From the NCBI RefSeq assembly GCF_024345835.1, contig NZ_JAGQBW010000021.1, positions 1-45,842 of the forward strand: a DNA stretch of 45,842 nt, given 5' to 3'. Below, piece after piece: positions 16,515-26,900 of this stretch. Every line of letters starts with the position of its first letter. Position 1 is the stretch's first letter. The notes under the pieces were generated by a model. The model saw only the letters and a list, made by a program, of their open reading frames with translations. It was not told the origin of the DNA and did not search any database. Position numbers and translations under genes: made by a program. The DNA is from Synechococcus sp. HJ21-Hayes. GTDB lineage: Bacteria; Cyanobacteriota; Cyanobacteriia; PCC-6307; Cyanobiaceae.

Positions 16515-17726
16515 AGGCAGGCTTCCGCTCAGGCCCAGGCGCAGGGGCTGTTGGCGGCGTATCCAGCTCCAGCAGGCCAGCGGCCCGGCCGCAAAAGCCA
16601 TGGAGGCCAGGGCGTGGCGCAGCAGGGGCTGGCTGGCAATCAGGTGGCCCTGGCGTGCTTCCGCCCGTTGGAGCCGTTGCATCGCCCTGATCTCCGGTTG
16701 GCGCAGGGCCTGAATCCGCTCCAAGGTGCGATCCAGGGCCGCAGCTCCGGGTGCGGCATGAGCGCCTGCTGCGGTGTTCGCCCGCCACAGGCTGATCAAC
16801 TCACGGGCGGCTACGCAGCTGTCGCGTAGGGCCATGTTGATCCCCTGGGCCCGTATCGGGCTCATCGGATGGGCCGCATCGCCCAACAGCAACAGGCCCG
16901 GCCGGTGCCACCGGGGGGCCAATCCCACCTGGACACCCAGGCGGATGGGGCCCTGCAGCGCGGGTGCCTGGGCGCGGAGGTGCTCCGCCAGCCAGGCGGG
17001 CGCGAGGGCGGCGAAGGCCTCCACCCAGGATTCACCCGGTGCCAGCGGCTCACCGGGGTGTTGCTGCACCCAGCCCAGTTGCAGCTCACCGTTGGGGGCC
17101 ACAAACGCGCTGGCGATGTGGCCGCCGGCCACCAGGGTCAGGAAACAGTTGTGGAGCAGCAGGCGGGGTGGGGCAGGCATCCGAAACCACAGCACATCGA
17201 TTTCGGGGCTCGAGGTTTGCAGGTGCAGTCCGGCCCGTTGGCGCACCAACGACTGGCGCCCATCGGCCCCCACCACTAGGGACCCCGCCAAGGTCTGGCC
17301 GTTGGCCAGGGTCACGCCGCTGATGCGATCGCCGCTGTGCAGCAGATCGCGCACGGCCTGGCCGGGGTACCAGCGGAGATTCGGCAACGCCACGGCCCGC
17401 TGCAGCATGGCCTCCAGCAGGGCCGCCTGGGAGACCAGGCGGCAGGGCTGCAGAGCCCCCATGGGCTCCTCAGCCTGGAACAGTTCCCGGCCCTCCAGCC
17501 AGATGCTCCAGCTCTCCAGGGGGCGTTGGGGCAACTCCTGCAGCAGAGTCCACAGCCCCATCTGGGCCAGGGCTTCGAGGCCTGAGGGCATCAGGCCGTC
17601 GCCCCGGAATTGACGGCTGAAGGAGGTGCTGGCTTCCACCAGACTCACCGGTAGGCCCGCTTCTGCCAGTTGCAGGGCCAGGCTCAGGCCTGCCGGGCCG
17701 GCTCCCACCACGATCAGCCGGTTCAT
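16497..17726 (-). CDS. FAD-dependent monooxygenase (aromatic-ring hydroxylase type)
   Basis: 409 residues of the PHBH/UbiH superfamily. The FAD site LIVVGAGPAGLSLALQLAEAG is at residues 4-24, the internal DG motif GADGRQSLVRQRAGL is near 155, and the second FAD motif LLLLGDAAHPMSPIRAQGIN is near 280. A tail of about 100 residues follows, with a hydrophobic segment near the C-terminus (LASMAFAAGPLACWSW). Substrate unknown; homologous enzymes hydroxylate quinone precursors, carotenoids or aromatic compounds. Convergent overlap with the small RHH gene; divergent from the gene at 17813. Confidence 0.85.
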   Translation of the reverse strand: MNRLIVVGAGPAGLSLALQLAEAGLPVSLVEASTSFSRQFRGDGLMPSGLEALAQMGLWTLLQELPQRPLESWSIWLEGRELFQAEEPMGALQPCRLVSQAALLEAMLQRAVALPNLRWYPGQAVRDLLHSGDRISGVTLANGQTLAGSLVVGADGRQSLVRQRAGLHLQTSSPEIDVLWFRMPAPPRLLLHNCFLTLVAGGHIASAFVAPNGELQLGWVQQHPGEPLAPGESWVEAFAALAPAWLAEHLRAQAPALQGPIRLGVQVGLAPRWHRPGLLLLGDAAHPMSPIRAQGINMALRDSCVAARELISLWRANTAAGAHAAPGAAALDRTLERIQALRQPEIRAMQRLQRAEARQGHLIASQPLLRHALASMAFAAGPLACWSWIRRQQPLRLGLSGSLPSAVLR

Positions 17727-17812
17727 GAAGTTGCCTGTGGTGCTGGAAGGTTTCGTTCCCGCAGCGCCCTTTTCGTCGCTACTCCATGGGAACGACCCGT
17801 GAACGGTTGGCC

Positions 17813-18064
17813 ATGACGATGAACCTCTGGCGTCCCTGGATCGACGCCCACCACGGTGGCGGGGGTGCCCAGCCCGAGCGCTATGCCCTGTGTTCTCCGG
17901 GTGACCGGGTGTTCCTGGGCGTGGCCGGAGGCGATGAGCACATCGAACAGGTGGCCGATGCCCAGCAGGCCTGGACTTTTCGCACCCACGAGCGGGCCGT
18001 GGCGGCCGCTAGGCAGATCACAGCGGTGTATGGCCAGCCCGTGGATGTGGTGAAGCTGCTCTGA
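17813..18064 (+). CDS. Small hypothetical protein (83 aa)
   Basis: 83 residues (alternative ATGs at 17786 and 17819). A Gly/His-rich beginning (WRPWIDAHHGGGGAQ) is followed by alternating strands and a final helix (RTHERAVAAARQITAVYG). No membrane segment. Stops 2 bp before the end of the convergent HdeD-like gene. No family recognised. Confidence 0.5.
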   Translation: MTMNLWRPWIDAHHGGGGAQPERYALCSPGDRVFLGVAGGDEHIEQVADAQQAWTFRTHERAVAAARQITAVYGQPVDVVKLL

Positions 18065-18066
18065 GC

Positions 18067-18570
18067 TCAAGCTTCGGGGGTTGGGGTGCTCACCAGCCGC
18101 ACGCCGGAGAAGAACAGGGAGATCCCGAACAAGGTGCCCACGGCCCAGAGGCTGTCGCTGGGCCACTCGGCCACGAGCAAGCCACCCAACACCGCGGTGA
18201 CCACGCCATCGGCCAGCACCAAGCCCCGGGCTTCTGCCTGGCTGGCTGCTGCTGCGGCCAGTTCCATCACCCCTTCGAAGATCAGCAGCAGACCCACGAA
18301 CAGGGTGAGGCTTACTTCACTCTCCACCGGGTAGGCCACCACCCAGATGCCGGCCACCAGATAGAAGAGGCCGGAGAGGGCACGGAACACCTTGCCCTTG
18401 CTGCCCTCTGCCTGGCCGATGCGCAGCAGTTGGCTCACACCAGCCACGGCAGCGATCACGCCGATGCTGAGGGTGAGGGCTGTGGCGGAGAGGAACGGCA
18501 GGGCGATGGAGGTGGCCGCCGCCAGGAACAGCAGAACGGCAGTGATCCAGCGCAGCGTGTTGGGGTTCAT
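18067..18570 (-). CDS. HdeD/DUF308-family membrane protein
   Basis: 167 residues with about six membrane helices in three pairs, consistent with HdeD-like proteins: residues ~8-28, 31-50, 62-80, 86-108, 117-134 and 141-160. Typical short loops are present (GQAEGSKGKVFRALSG, QAEARG). HdeD itself is an acid-stress membrane protein in enterobacteria; the cyanobacterial role is unknown. It is divergent from cysK across 100 bp. Confidence 0.8.
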   Translation of the reverse strand: MNPNTLRWITAVLLFLAAATSIALPFLSATALTLSIGVIAAVAGVSQLLRIGQAEGSKGKVFRALSGLFYLVAGIWVVAYPVESEVSLTLFVGLLLIFEGVMELAAAAASQAEARGLVLADGVVTAVLGGLLVAEWPSDSLWAVGTLFGISLFFSGVRLVSTPTPEA

Positions 18571-18670
18571 GCCGAGAACACAATTGGCCCACAGATTAGG
18601 GGGGTTGTTGGCTCCTGGGCTGTGCCCTCCCTAGGGTGCCTGCAGTTCTGATTCCGTTGCCCCCAGCTCG

Positions 18671-19651
18671 ATGGCCGCGATCTTCAGCGACAACAGCCTC
18701 ACGATTGGCCGCACTCCGCTGGTGGAACTCCATCGGGTCACCGAGGGAGCCAAAGCGCGGGTGCTGGCCAAGATCGAGGGTCGTAACCCGGCCTATTCGG
18801 TGAAGTGCCGCATTGGTGCAGCCATGATCGCGGCCGCCGAACGGGATGGCCTGCTGGGCCCTGGCAAGGAAATCATCGAGCCCACCAGCGGCAACACCGG
18901 CATTGCGCTGGCCTTTGTGGCTGCCGCCAAGGGCATCCCCCTCACGCTCACCATGCCGGAAACCATGAGCCTGGAGCGGCGCAAGTTGCTCACGGCCTAC
19001 GGCGCCAGGCTTGAGCTCACCGAGGGCCGGCTGGGGATGACCGGTGCCGTGAACCGGGCCAAGGAGATTGCGGCCAGTGATCGCGATCGTTATGTGCTGC
19101 TGCAGCAATTCGTGAATCCTGCCAATCCCCAGATTCACCACGACACCACCGGCCCGGAAATCTGGAATGACACCGATGGCCAGGTGGATGTGCTGGTGGC
19201 GGGTGTGGGCACCGGCGGCACCATCACCGGGGTGAGCCGTTACATCAAGACCACCCTGGGCAAGCCGCTGCTGTCCGTGGCAGTAGAGCCCAACAACAGC
19301 CCCGTGATCAGCCAGACCAAGGGCGGGCAGGCGATTCAGCCAGGGCCCCACAAGATCCAGGGCATCGGCGCTGGTTTCGTGCCGGGCAACCTCGATCTTG
19401 GTCTGCTGGATCGGGTGGAGCAGGTGAGTGATGAGGAGGCCGTGGCCATGGCCCGCCGGCTGATGAAGGAGGAGGGAATCTTGGCCGGCATCAGCTGCGG
19501 TGCAGCCACGGTGGCGGCCCTGCGCCTGGCCCAGGAAGAGGCCATGGCCGGCAAGACCATCGTGGTGGTGCTGCCGGATTCCGGCGAGCGCTATCTCAGC
19601 TCGGTGCTGTTTGAGGGCATGTTCAACGAGCGGGGCCTGCCCATGGGCTGA
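18671..19651 (+). CDS. cysK: Cysteine synthase A (O-acetylserine sulfhydrylase)
   Basis: 326-residue PLP enzyme of the fold-type II family. The Schiff-base lysine is K45 in [15 protein letters not shown], the acetylserine loop is [10 protein letters not shown] (71-80), and the phosphate cup is GTGGTITGV near 180. Converts O-acetylserine and sulfide to cysteine. Length and motifs are standard. The same window encodes SQR, another sulfide-consuming enzyme, but 7 kb away. A perfect stem overlaps its stop codon and the convergent gene's end. Confidence 0.95.
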   Translation: MAAIFSDNSLTIGRTPLVELHRVTEGAKARVLAKIEGRNPAYSVKCRIGAAMIAAAERDGLLGPGKEIIEPTSGNTGIALAFVAAAKGIPLTLTMPETMSLERRKLLTAYGARLELTEGRLGMTGAVNRAKEIAASDRDRYVLLQQFVNPANPQIHHDTTGPEIWNDTDGQVDVLVAGVGTGGTITGVSRYIKTTLGKPLLSVAVEPNNSPVISQTKGGQAIQPGPHKIQGIGAGFVPGNLDLGLLDRVEQVSDEEAVAMARRLMKEEGILAGISCGAATVAALRLAQEEAMAGKTIVVVLPDSGERYLSSVLFEGMFNERGLPMG

Positions 19652-19666
19652 GCCGCAGGGGCTCAG
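19648..19666. terminator. Candidate bidirectional stem between convergent genes
   Basis: CTGAGCC / GGCTCAG with a 5-base loop spans the cysK stop and the stop of the convergent gene at 19663. There is no U-tract on either strand, so intrinsic termination is uncertain. Confidence 0.35.
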
Positions 19667-19890
19667 TCCGGCAGAGGGGTGATGCTCTGGAGCCGATCAT
19701 TGAGTTGCATGGCCATGGACTGGCGGCCGACGGCCAGCACTTTCAGGGTGTCTTCGTGCATGCGCAGTTGGGCATCGGCCACCTGCATGCCACGAACCAG
19801 TTCTTTGAGCTCGTCGGGCAGGGTGTTGAGGTCGTAGCGCTTGCCTTCGAAGGTGAGCACGGGGGGTTGCTGGGCTGCGGAGTCGGTCAC
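19663..19890 (-). CDS. Small cyanobacterial protein (DUF6447-like)
   Basis: 75 residues: a beta hairpin start (PVLTFEGKRYDLNTLPDELKEL) followed by one long helix (VADAQLRMHEDTLKVLAVGRQSMAMQLNDRL), likely coiled-coil. This resembles the small picocyanobacterial DUF6447 family, recalled from pattern rather than searched. No catalytic residues evident. Same strand and 26 bp downstream of the gene at 19917-20258, so possibly an operon. Confidence 0.6.
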   Translation of the reverse strand: MTDSAAQQPPVLTFEGKRYDLNTLPDELKELVRGMQVADAQLRMHEDTLKVLAVGRQSMAMQLNDRLQSITPLPD

Positions 19891-19916
19891 GACGACAAAC
19901 GTGTTTCAGCTTCAGG

Positions 19917-20258
19917 TTAAGGCGCCTTGGTGGCCTCGTCTCCGGCGGCGATCAACTTGGGCAGAGGCCGTAGCGGCCGTTTGAAGAAGAACATCAGCAG
20001 CCGCCCCACCTGGGAAGACTCCGTCATCTCCCAGCCCTCCTTGCCCAGCAGGTTGAGAAAGTATTGAAGCTGTTCGGCAGGATGCGTGAACGTCCGCTGA
20101 GCTTGGCCGGAGCCATAGAGCTCCGGAAATTCTCTGGCAATGAACTCCGGGCTAAGGGCACCGCCGAGATGTTCACTGGCCACTTGGGCATCCGGGGGCT
20201 GTGGCGGGTTCTTGCTCTCCACGTTGATGTGGATCACTCGGTATTCCCACTGGGTCAT
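19917..20258 (-). CDS. Small protein with DUF4177-like ends
   Basis: 113 residues. The N-terminal strand TQWEYRVIHINVE and C-terminal LNLLGKEGWEMTES plus LLMFFFKRP match the DUF4177 pattern (WEY at the start, a Gly-Trp-Glu turn before the last strand). Here they are separated by an insertion of about 40 residues. No signal peptide. Function unknown. Probably co-transcribed with the gene at 19663-19890 and possibly with the ABC exporter 37 bp upstream. Confidence 0.6.
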   Translation of the reverse strand: MTQWEYRVIHINVESKNPPQPPDAQVASEHLGGALSPEFIAREFPELYGSGQAQRTFTHPAEQLQYFLNLLGKEGWEMTESSQVGRLLMFFFKRPLRPLPKLIAAGDEATKAP

Positions 20259-20295
20259 GGGCTCAACCGCTCCCTGCCTATCACATTGGTCAATG

Positions 20296-22032
20296 CTAGG
20301 CGCCGCGGATCAGTTGCCGCTCGCACAGATCGCGGTAGCGGCCGGGTCTGCCGATCAGGAGGTCGTGGTTGCCCTGGTCCACCACCATGCCGTTCTCGAG
20401 CACAACAATCGAATCGGCCTCCTGAACGGTGGCCAGGCGGTGGGCGATCACCAGCACCGTGCGGCCAGCCATGGCCTGATCCAGGCCCCGTTGCACCGCA
20501 GCTTCGGCCTCCGCATCCAGGGCGCTGGTGGCTTCATCCAGCAGCATCACCGCTGGATCGCCCAGCACGGCCCGGGCGATGGCCAGGCGCTGGAGCTGGC
20601 CGCCGGAGAAGTTGCTGCCCCGCTCTTCCACCCGTGCGTGGTATCCACCCGGCAGGGCCTCGATGAAACCATCGGCATTGGCCAGCCGTGCCGCCTCCTT
20701 GATCTGCTCGAGGCTGGCGGGCCGGCCAAAGGCGATCGCCTCGGCCACCGTGCCGGAAAACACATTGCTCTGCTGGGGAACCAGGGCCACGGCCTTGCGC
20801 AATTCCGCGGCCTTGAGGTCGGCCAGATCCTGGCCGTCCAACAAGACCCGGCCGCTCTGGGCACTGTTGAAGCGCAGCAGCAGGGAGAACAGGGTGCTTT
20901 TGCCAGCTCCGGATGGCCCCACGAGGGCCACCACCTGGCCCGGCGCCACCCGCAGTCTGAGCTGCTTCAACACCGGCTGGGCGGGGTCGTAGCCGAAGCT
21001 CACATCCTCCAGCACCAGCTCACCCTGCACCTGGCCGAGGGAATGGGCTCCGGCGCGGTCCGGTGGTTCGACGGCCTCCTGTTCGATCTCCCGCAAGCGC
21101 CGCAGCGAGGCCTGGCCCTGCTGGAACTCATTGAAGTTGGTCGTGAGGTGGCTGATGGGGTCAATCAGCATCAGCAGAGCGGCCACATAGCTGCTGAAGC
21201 CCTGGCCGTTGAGGTCGCCGCTCTGGATGCGGGCGGCGCCCATGAGCAGCACCGCCAGGATGCCTGCCGCTTCCAGGAATCCCACCACCGGATACTGCAG
21301 GGCCAGCAGGCGCTGGGTGCGATAGCGGGCCCTGCGGTGCAGGTCGATCTCGGTTTCAAAGCGCTGCTGCAGCCAGGGTTCCGCCGCAAAGGCGCGCACC
21401 AGGGGCAGGCCGCCAATGGCTTCCCCCAGCAGCGAGGCCAACTCACTCACCTGCTTCTGGCTGCGTTCAGCCGCGCCCATCACCTTGGCGCCGAACACAC
21501 TCACCAACACCGCCACCAAGGGGGCCAGTAGCAGCGTCCCCAGCGACAGCTTCCAGTCCAGCCACACCATGTAGCCGAACACCACCACCAGCTGCAGGGC
21601 GGAGGGTGTGGTGTCCTGAATGGTCTTGTAGATCACCTCGCCCACGCGGTCGGCGTCCTCGGTGAGGCGGTAGGTGAGATCGCCGGCGGAGAGTTTCTCG
21701 AGGGCCCCGAACTCCAGGCGCTGCAGCCGGGCAAACAGCCGGCGTCGCAGTTCCTGGCTCACCTGCAGGGCGGGATCCGCCAGCAGCGTGTCCTGGCCGA
21801 ATTGGGCCAGTTTTTGCAGCATGAACACCGCGAGGGCCAGGCCGATCACCCGCAGCACCTGGCCGAAATCACCGGCCCCGATGGCGGGGATCAGCTGACC
21901 CGCTAGCCAGGCCAGCAACGGCCAGCAGACCACAAACACGAGCATGCACAGGCCGCCCGCCAGCAGTGTGCGGCGGTGGGGCTGCAGCAGTGGCAGCAAA
22001 CGCCGGAAGCCGGCCGAGGGGGGTGCGAGCAT
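20296..22032 (-). CDS. ABC-type multidrug/lipid exporter, half-transporter (MsbA-like)
   Basis: 578 residues. N-terminal six-helix membrane domain (about 15-300), then an ATPase domain with Walker A GPSGAGKSTLF, Q-loop VALVPQQSNVFSG, signature SGGQLQRLAIARAV, Walker B VMLLDEATSALD and the H-loop histidine in VLVIAHRLATV. Works as a homodimer exporting lipid or hydrophobic substrates; the substrate cannot be told from sequence. Only 23 bp separate its start from the divergent S4-domain gene, so promoters must overlap the coding ends. Confidence 0.92.
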   Translation of the reverse strand: MLAPPSAGFRRLLPLLQPHRRTLLAGGLCMLVFVVCWPLLAWLAGQLIPAIGAGDFGQVLRVIGLALAVFMLQKLAQFGQDTLLADPALQVSQELRRRLFARLQRLEFGALEKLSAGDLTYRLTEDADRVGEVIYKTIQDTTPSALQLVVVFGYMVWLDWKLSLGTLLLAPLVAVLVSVFGAKVMGAAERSQKQVSELASLLGEAIGGLPLVRAFAAEPWLQQRFETEIDLHRRARYRTQRLLALQYPVVGFLEAAGILAVLLMGAARIQSGDLNGQGFSSYVAALLMLIDPISHLTTNFNEFQQGQASLRRLREIEQEAVEPPDRAGAHSLGQVQGELVLEDVSFGYDPAQPVLKQLRLRVAPGQVVALVGPSGAGKSTLFSLLLRFNSAQSGRVLLDGQDLADLKAAELRKAVALVPQQSNVFSGTVAEAIAFGRPASLEQIKEAARLANADGFIEALPGGYHARVEERGSNFSGGQLQRLAIARAVLGDPAVMLLDEATSALDAEAEAAVQRGLDQAMAGRTVLVIAHRLATVQEADSIVVLENGMVVDQGNHDLLIGRPGRYRDLCERQLIRGA

Positions 22033-22055
22033 CGGGGCAAGCTATCAGCGCTTTT

Positions 22056-22271
22056 TTGGCCGACGCTCCTGAGCCCATCCGCCTCGATCAATTCCTCAAA
22101 TGGCAGGGCCTTGTGGGCACTGGCGGCGAGGCCAAGCAACGCATCCAGATCGGTGAGGTGCGGGTGAACGGCTTCCAGGAAACCCGCCGGGGCCGCAAGC
22201 TCAAGCCAGGTGATCGGGTGGAGCTCTTCGGCGGCACCTTTGTCGTGCCGGAGCGCCTCGATCAGCCCTGA
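22056..22271 (+). CDS. S4-domain RNA-binding protein (YbcJ type)
   Basis: 71 residues with a TTG start (no ATG or GTG available before the domain). The S4 fold is visible: IRLDQFLKWQGLV, GGEAKQRIQIGEVRVNG and the basic loop RRGRKLKPGDRVELFG. Stand-alone S4 proteins of this size bind structured RNA, and YbcJ-like members are linked to ribosomes. It ends 47 bp before tpiA in the same direction. Confidence 0.8.
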   Translation: MADAPEPIRLDQFLKWQGLVGTGGEAKQRIQIGEVRVNGFQETRRGRKLKPGDRVELFGGTFVVPERLDQP

Positions 22272-22318
22272 TCGGGTCAGCCTCTAGGTTGGGGGGCTCT
22301 TAGACCCCCTTGGACGCT

Positions 22319-23059
22319 GTGGGCAAGGCCGTCATCGCAGGCAACTGGAAGATGCACATGACCTGTGCCGAAGCGCAGGCCTTTGCCGACGCCTTCAAGC
22401 CTCTGGTGGCTGCCCTGCCTCCTGATCGCGAAGTGGTGCTGGCGCCCCCCTTCACGGCCATCGCCACCCTGGGGGCTGCCTTGGCCGGCACCGGTATCCA
22501 TGTGAGTGCCCAGAACATTCACTGGGAGGGCAAAGGCGCCTTCACTGGCATGATCTCGGCGCCGATGTTGCTCGAGCATGGGGTGAGCCACGCGATCGTG
22601 GGTCACAGCGAGCCCCGCAAGTACTACAGCGAATCCGACGAGCAGATCAACCTGAGGGCCCGGGCGGCCCAGAAGGCGGGGATGATTCCGATCCTCTGCG
22701 TTGGCGAGAGTGATTCCCAGCGGGAGGCCGGCGAGGCGGAGCGGGTGATCCGTCGCCAGGTGGAGCAGGGTATTGATGGCCTCGATGCCGCCCGCCTGAT
22801 CGTGGCCTACGAGCCCATCTGGGCCATCGGCACGGGTAAAACCTGCGAGGCCGCTGAGGCCAACCGCATCTGCGGCCTGGTGCGGCAGTGGGTGGGCTAC
22901 CCCGAGGTGGTGATCCAGTACGGGGGTTCGGTGAACCCCGGCAACATCGATCAACTGATGGCCCAGAGCGACATCGACGGCGTGCTGGTGGGCGGTGCTT
23001 CCCTCGATCCTGAGGGCTTTGCGCGCATCGCCAATTACCAGGTGCCCGTGGCGGCCTGA
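22319..23059 (+). CDS. tpiA: Triosephosphate isomerase
   Basis: 246 residues, TIM barrel. The family start [12 protein letters not shown] with catalytic Lys11, the His-bearing [20 protein letters not shown], the catalytic-Glu loop [15 protein letters not shown], and the phosphate loops YGGSVNPGN and [14 protein letters not shown] are all present. Interconverts dihydroxyacetone phosphate and glyceraldehyde 3-phosphate in the Calvin cycle and glycolysis. I take the GTG at 22319, which gives the usual short lead before GNWKMH; a TTG at 22310 is the alternative. The stop overlaps the folP ATG by one base. Confidence 0.96.
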   Translation: MGKAVIAGNWKMHMTCAEAQAFADAFKPLVAALPPDREVVLAPPFTAIATLGAALAGTGIHVSAQNIHWEGKGAFTGMISAPMLLEHGVSHAIVGHSEPRKYYSESDEQINLRARAAQKAGMIPILCVGESDSQREAGEAERVIRRQVEQGIDGLDAARLIVAYEPIWAIGTGKTCEAAEANRICGLVRQWVGYPEVVIQYGGSVNPGNIDQLMAQSDIDGVLVGGASLDPEGFARIANYQVPVAA

Positions 23060-23937
23060 TGGCCTTGCCCTGGGGCCGGCGCACCTACGTGATGGGGGTG
23101 ATCAATCTCACCCCCGATTCCTTCAGCGACGGCGGCCAGTTCGATCAACCCCAGCGGGCCCTAGCCCAGGCGCGGCGGCTGGTGGCCGAAGGGGTAGACA
23201 TCCTGGACCTGGGGGGGCAGAGCACCCGGCCTGGGGCCGAGGATGTGGGCGCCGAGCAGGAACTAGGGCGGGTATTACCGGCACTCAGGCTGATCCGGGA
23301 GGCCATCGCCGCCGGTGCGCTGTGCTGCCCTGCCCGCGGCGACGACCCCGCCGCCCGCCGCCCGCCGCTGATCTCCGTGGACACCTTTCGCGCCCCTGTG
23401 GCGGCGGCTGCCCTGGAAGCCGGGGCCGACTGGATCAACGATGTGAGCGGTGGCCAGCGGGATCACGCCATGCTCGCCCTCGTGGCGGCTGCGGCTTGCC
23501 CCTACGTGCTGATGCACTCCCGCGGCGACAGTTCCAGCATGGATGGCCTCACCGACTACGGCCGCGCTGGGGTGGTGGCTGGTGTGCGCGAGGCGCTGCT
23601 GGCCGCCAGCGACCGGGCTGTGGCAGCCGGCGTGAGCCCTGGCCAACTGATCTGGGATCCCGGCCTCGGCTTCGCCAAGACCAACGAGCAGAATCTGGAG
23701 CTCCTGGATGGCTTGCCGCTTCTGCGGGCTGAAGGGGTCCCGCTATTGGTGGGCCCCTCCCGCAAGCGCTTCATCGGCGCGGTGCTTGAGCAGCCCAAGG
23801 CCAAGGCACGCATTTGGGGCACGGCGGCTGTGGTGGCCAAGTGCGTGGCAGGAGGGGCTGATGTGGTGCGGGTCCACGACGGCAAGCCGATGGTGGACAC
23901 CGCACGGATGGCTGACGCCCTGTGGCGCCGGCCTTAG
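23059..23937 (+). CDS. folP: Dihydropteroate synthase
   Basis: 292 residues. Signature blocks [16 protein letters not shown] (pterin loop), [61 protein letters not shown] and VRVHD appear in order. Condenses p-aminobenzoate with the hydroxymethyl-dihydropterin pyrophosphate in folate synthesis. It is translationally coupled to tpiA (TGATG overlap) and converges on chlH with a 4-bp overlap. An insertion near residues 90-115 (AARRPP region) is slightly longer than in many homologues. Confidence 0.95.
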   Translation: MALPWGRRTYVMGVINLTPDSFSDGGQFDQPQRALAQARRLVAEGVDILDLGGQSTRPGAEDVGAEQELGRVLPALRLIREAIAAGALCCPARGDDPAARRPPLISVDTFRAPVAAAALEAGADWINDVSGGQRDHAMLALVAAAACPYVLMHSRGDSSSMDGLTDYGRAGVVAGVREALLAASDRAVAAGVSPGQLIWDPGLGFAKTNEQNLELLDGLPLLRAEGVPLLVGPSRKRFIGAVLEQPKAKARIWGTAAVVAKCVAGGADVVRVHDGKPMVDTARMADALWRRP

Positions 23938-26900
23938 GTGGTGACGCCCTCGATCCTGTCTTCGATCTCCTGGTAGATCTCCTGCAGTTGTTGGATGTTC
24001 TCGTCGGAGGTTTCCCAGTAACCGCGGCCGTTCACCTCCAGCAGGGTGCCCACGATGCGGCGGAAGCTGTGGGGGTTGAGATCCATCAGCCGCTGGCGCA
24101 TCTCCGGGTCGTTGATGAAGGTGTCGTTGGCCTCTTCGTACACGAAGTTGTCCACGGCACCGCTGGTGGCACTCCAACCCAGGGTGAAGTTGAGCCGCTT
24201 AGCCACTTCCCGCACGCCCTCGTAGCCGGAGTTGAGCATGCCCTCGTACCACTTGGGGTTGAGCAGCTTGGTGCGCGAATCCAGGCGGATGGTCTCGCTC
24301 AGGGAGCGCACCTGGGCATTGGCGGTGGTGGTGTCCGCGATGTAGCTGGATGGCGCCTTGCCGTCGTCCCGCAGGCCCTGGATGAGTTTGGTGGGGTCGG
24401 AATCGAAGTAGTGGCTCACATCGGTGAGCGAAATCTCCGCTGAATCCAGGTTCTGGAAGGTCACGTCGGCGGTTTTCATCGCCGATTCGAACACTTCGCG
24501 GTTCTGGTTCATCTCACCGGGGTTGTCGGCGTTGAAGGCGAAGGTTTTGCGGGAGAGATACATCTCCTGCAGTTCGTTCTCCTCCTCCCAGGTGCTGTTC
24601 TCCACCGCCAGGTTCACGTTGGAGCTGTAGCTGCCGCTGGCGTTGGAGAACACCCGGGTGGCGGCATCCCGCAGGGAAACCCCCTGTGCCTCCGCCTGTT
24701 CCTGGGCGTGACGACGCACGAAGTTCATCTCCAGGGGCTCGTCCGCCTCGGCGGCCATCTTCACGCCCTGGTCGATTAGGGCCATCTGGTTGATGAACAG
24801 ATCGCGGAACACGCCGCTGCAATTCACCACCACATCGATGCGGGGGCGGCCCAGCTCCTCCAGCGGGATCAGTTCGAGCTTGTTCACCCTGCCCAGGGAG
24901 TCGGGCACGGGCCGCACGCCGATGAACCAGAGGATCTGGGCCAGGGATTCGCCGTAGGTCTTGATGTTGTCAGTGCCCCAGAGAACGCAGGCGATGGTTT
25001 CAGGCCAGGTGCCCTGTTCGGCCTTCTGGCGTTCGATTAGCCGGTCCACCACCACCTTGGCCGCTGCAATCGCGGCGCGGGTGGGGATCGATTGGGGATC
25101 CAGGGCGTGGATGTTCTTGCCGCTGGGCAGCACGCCCGGGTTGCGGATTGGGTCGCCGCCGGGGCCGGGCAGCACGTATTCGCCATCGAGGGCCTTGAGC
25201 AGGCTCTCCATTTCCATGTCGGCGCAGATCTGCTCCAGGCAGAAGCGCAGGTAGCCGAACAGTTTGTCGAGCTCGACCTGGTCCACCTCGCCGAACCCTG
25301 CGGAGCGGCAGGCGCTCAGCCAGGGGCTGGGAAGTTTGAAGCCGAAGCGCTCCAGGAGGTTGAAGAACCAGCCGAAGTTGTCCCGCAGGGTCACCCGGCC
25401 ATCGGCTCCGGTGACGGCCTTCACCATGGAACCCACGGCGGCGCGGCACACCTCGGTGATGGTGCGGTTGAGCTCCACGTCGGCGAGCACGCCGTCGTCG
25501 TTGCCCTTGTACACATCGGCAATCGTGCGCCCACGGCTCTCGGCCAGCAGGGCAGGCAGGGAGCGCAGGCCATCTTCATCGCGCTCTAGGGCGGCGATGT
25601 TCACCAGGGTGGCGATCGCCTCCTCAGCGGTTGGGGGCTTGCCGATGGTGTGCAGGCCGCAGGGCAGCAGCCGGCTCTCGATCTCCATGAGCTGGCGGTA
25701 CACCGCACCCACCACGCCGTCGCGGGCATCGAGATCGATCTCAGAGGCGTCAACCTCAGGCAGCACCACGTCCTTGTCGAGGTTGCACTGGCGCGCTGTT
25801 TCCACGATCGCGTTCACGATTTGCACGCCTCTGGAGCCCTCACGCAGCTGCTGGTAGGAGCCCACCAGTTCGCCCAGCTCTTTGAGGCCGCGATAGAGCC
25901 CGGCGTTCTCGGCCGGCGGGGTGAGGTAGCTGATGGTGGAGGCGTAGCCACGCCGCTTGGCGATGGTGGCTTCGCTGGGATTGTTGGCGGCGTAGTAATA
26001 GAGGTTGGGCAGGGCACCGATCAGTGAATCGGGGTAGCAGGTTTCGCTCATACCCATCTGCTTGCCCGGCATGAACTCCAGCGAGCCGTGGGTGCCGAAG
26101 TGCAGCACCGCATCGGCCTGCCACACTTTCTCCAGATAGGTGTAGTAGGCCGCAAAGCCGTGGTGGGGGCTGGCGCTGCGGGAGTAGAGCAGGCGCATGG
26201 GGTCACCCTCGTAGCCGAAGGTGGGCTGCACGCCAACGAACACGTTGCCGAAGTGGCGGCCGTAGATCAGGAGGTTGGTGCCGTCGCTGTTCAGGTTGCC
26301 GGGGGGCTTGCCCCAGTTCTCCTCGAGGCGCTCGGAATAGGGGGTGAGGCGCTCGTATTCCTCCACGCTCATGCGATGGGCGATCGACAGCTCCGGTGCA
26401 CCCTGAAGGGCTTCCGGGTCGTTGATCACCGCCTCCATTAGGGCCTTGGAATCGCGGGGCAGATCGCGCACGTCATAGCCCTTGGCCTTCATCTCCTCGA
26501 GTACCCGGTAGATCGAGCCGAACACATCGAGGTAGGCGGCGGTGCCCACGTTGCCCTTGTCGGGCGGGAAGCTGAACACGGTGATCGCCAGCTTCTTGTC
26601 GGCCCGGGGCTTCACCCGCAGGGAGGCCCAGCGGATGGCCCGTTCAGCGATGGCATCCACCCGGTCCTGCAGGGTGTGAGCTTTGCCCGTGGCATCGTCA
26701 CGGCCGGAGAGCACGATCGGTTCAATGGCCCCATCCAGTTCCGGGATGGCGATCTGCAGGGCCACCTGCACGGGGTGCAGCCCCAGATCACTGTCTTCCC
26801 ATTCCTGGGTGGTCTGGAACACCAGGGGCAGGGCCACCATGTAGGGCCGGTTGAGCTTCTTCAGTACCTCAATGGCCTTGGGGTGGTCCTGGCGGGCCGG

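Noticed and set aside
17723-18166. 147-codon minus-strand frame spanning the 17813 gene
   Set aside because: Overlaps the HdeD-like gene start-to-end region in another frame and has a shadow-type composition; the plus-strand 83-aa frame fits the gap better.
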